Positions 31,043 through 31,569 of a DNA stretch of 31,569 nt are shown in pieces. The notes below the pieces were generated by a model, which saw nothing but the letters and a program-made list of their open reading frames with translations, did not search any database and was not told where the DNA came from. A program made the translations under genes and the position numbers. Origin of the DNA: a virus. Where the stretch lies: positions 1 through 31,569 of the IMG/VR virus record IMGVR_UViG_3300024258_000793, one strand, 5' to 3'. Position 1 is the first letter of the stretch. Each line of letters begins with the position of its first letter.

Positions 31043-31330
31043 TATTTGATATCAAGTACGTGTTGTACAGCCTTTATTGGTGATATCATTACTTTGTAGG
31101 GAAAAACTAATCCATTACCAGTACTGTTGTGATAACAGGGTTCACGGACAAGCTAATTAAACCTATATGTTATTTGAAGTGGTGTTACGAAACGATATTA
31201 AGCGTTTTGTATAATAAGTAAATCGAAGTACGAGAGTGGATGTGTAGTCTGCGTACAATTAATAGTGTACGTAACAGGTGTTTTAATCCGTGTGGGATAG
31301 TCCTATACATTCATTCTTTTAAAGAGGTTT
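31043..31330 (+). ncRNA. Structured RNA with group I intron-like core
   Basis: No ORF covers this stretch, its GC content is higher than the flanks, and it starts after a good promoter. Pairings seen: TGATATC (31081-31087) with GATATTA (31194-31200), P3-like; CTGTT (31124-31128) with AACAG (31134-31138), P6-like; CGGAC (31145-31149) with GTCTG (31247-31251), P7-like; CGTTTT with AAATCG (31203-31225, one mismatch), P8-like; CGTACA (31252-31257) with TGTACG (31266-31271), P9-like. GGTTCACGGAC and TGTAGTCTG stand where the conserved R and S elements belong, and CGAAACGATA (31188-31197) recalls the T4 td intron. Against: P7 has an A-A mismatch after five pairs, the P8-P7 joint is long, and no exon is visible. 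Confidence 0.45.
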
Positions 31331-31350
31331 ACATTGATTGTATTGATATA

Positions 31351-31569
31351 TCTATTTTTGAAAAAAAAATAATTGATATTGAAACAAGATAGTTCCATCT
31401 ATTACTTAAAAATGATAGATTAAATTGTTTTGTTTCTTGTTTTCTATTTTTGAAAAAAAAATAATTGATATTGAAACAAGATAGTTCCATCTATTACTTA
31501 AAAATGATAGATTAAATTGTTTTGTTTCTTGTTTTCTATTTTTGAAAAAAAAATAATTGATATTGAAAC
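31351..31569 (+). repeat. Exact 92-bp tandem repeat, 2.4 copies, cut by the window end
   Basis: Units start at about 31351, 31443 and 31535 (period exactly 92) with no mismatch. Each unit holds a T-rich/A-rich hairpin (TATTTTT, GAAAA, AAAAATA) and a second hairpin (ATCTATTA, CTTAAAAA, TGATAGAT). The whole unit is identical, so it is not a repeat-spacer array. It may continue beyond the window. Confidence 0.9.

Noticed and set aside
31040-31330. tRNA, tmRNA or RNase P RNA
   Set aside because: No cloverleaf, no T-loop consensus, no tag frame and no RNase P signature was found on either strand.
31351-31569. CRISPR array (repeat ending in ATTGAAAC)
   Set aside because: The parts that would be spacers are identical and about 58 bp; no cas gene is nearby. 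It is a plain 92-bp tandem repeat.

Overview
This window is a piece of an AT-rich genome of a tailed phage with a contractile, T4-type tail. The evidence is a sheath (gp18-like) gene, three tube (gp19-like) genes, neck and tail-completion genes (gp14- and gp15-like), a hub/wedge cluster (gp26/gp51, gp29, gp48, gp53, gp27 and gp5-like), and many exact copies of the T4 late-promoter octamer TATAAATA placed before structural operons. The host is not in the window. Two features point to Campylobacterota as an inference: an LPP20-family protein (the family is best known from Helicobacter and its relatives) and sigma70-type promoters without a -35 box but with a TTTAAG element. Both window ends lie in tandem repeats, as expected if this is a contig that broke at repeats.

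Layout. 1-3935 is an accessory region of short plus-strand genes: the end of a YD-type repeat protein, small unknown proteins, an 11-fold DUF4116 repeat protein with two decayed relatives, a metallophosphoesterase, and a broken DHH-type phosphoesterase. Most units start with the same promoter (TTTAAG, 11 bp, TATAMT). 3938-10883 is plus strand: gp14-like neck protein under a late promoter embedded in a hairpin, gp15-like tail completion protein with an extra Ig-like domain, then two RCC1 beta-propeller proteins (7 and 14 blades) that are probably tail fibres. 10901-17897 is minus strand: a small protein, a bactofilin-like beta-helix protein, a Vsr-fold homing endonuclease, the sheath, and three tube paralogues. 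17953-27969 is plus strand: a tightly packed hub and baseplate operon. 27972-29402 is minus strand: GNAT acetyltransferase, two small unknown genes (one broken by a 13-bp duplication), and a small beta-rich protein. 29590-30930 is plus strand: a lipoprotein, an unknown protein and an LPP20-like secreted protein in one operon. 30931-31569 has no protein gene. It holds a promoter, a compact structured RNA resembling a group I intron core, and an exact 92-bp tandem repeat.

How it works together. The TATAAATA late promoters would switch on neck, tube, sheath, hub and fibre genes late in infection. The TTTAAG-N11-TATAMT promoters would drive the accessory genes, the envelope protein operon and the structured RNA earlier. 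Several accessory proteins begin with a short motif like the capsid-targeting sequence of T4 internal head proteins, so they may be packaged and injected. Several genes are interrupted by single small indels (gp53-like at about 23217, the gene at 28440-29046, the DUF4116 relatives). These may be real decay or homopolymer errors in the assembly.
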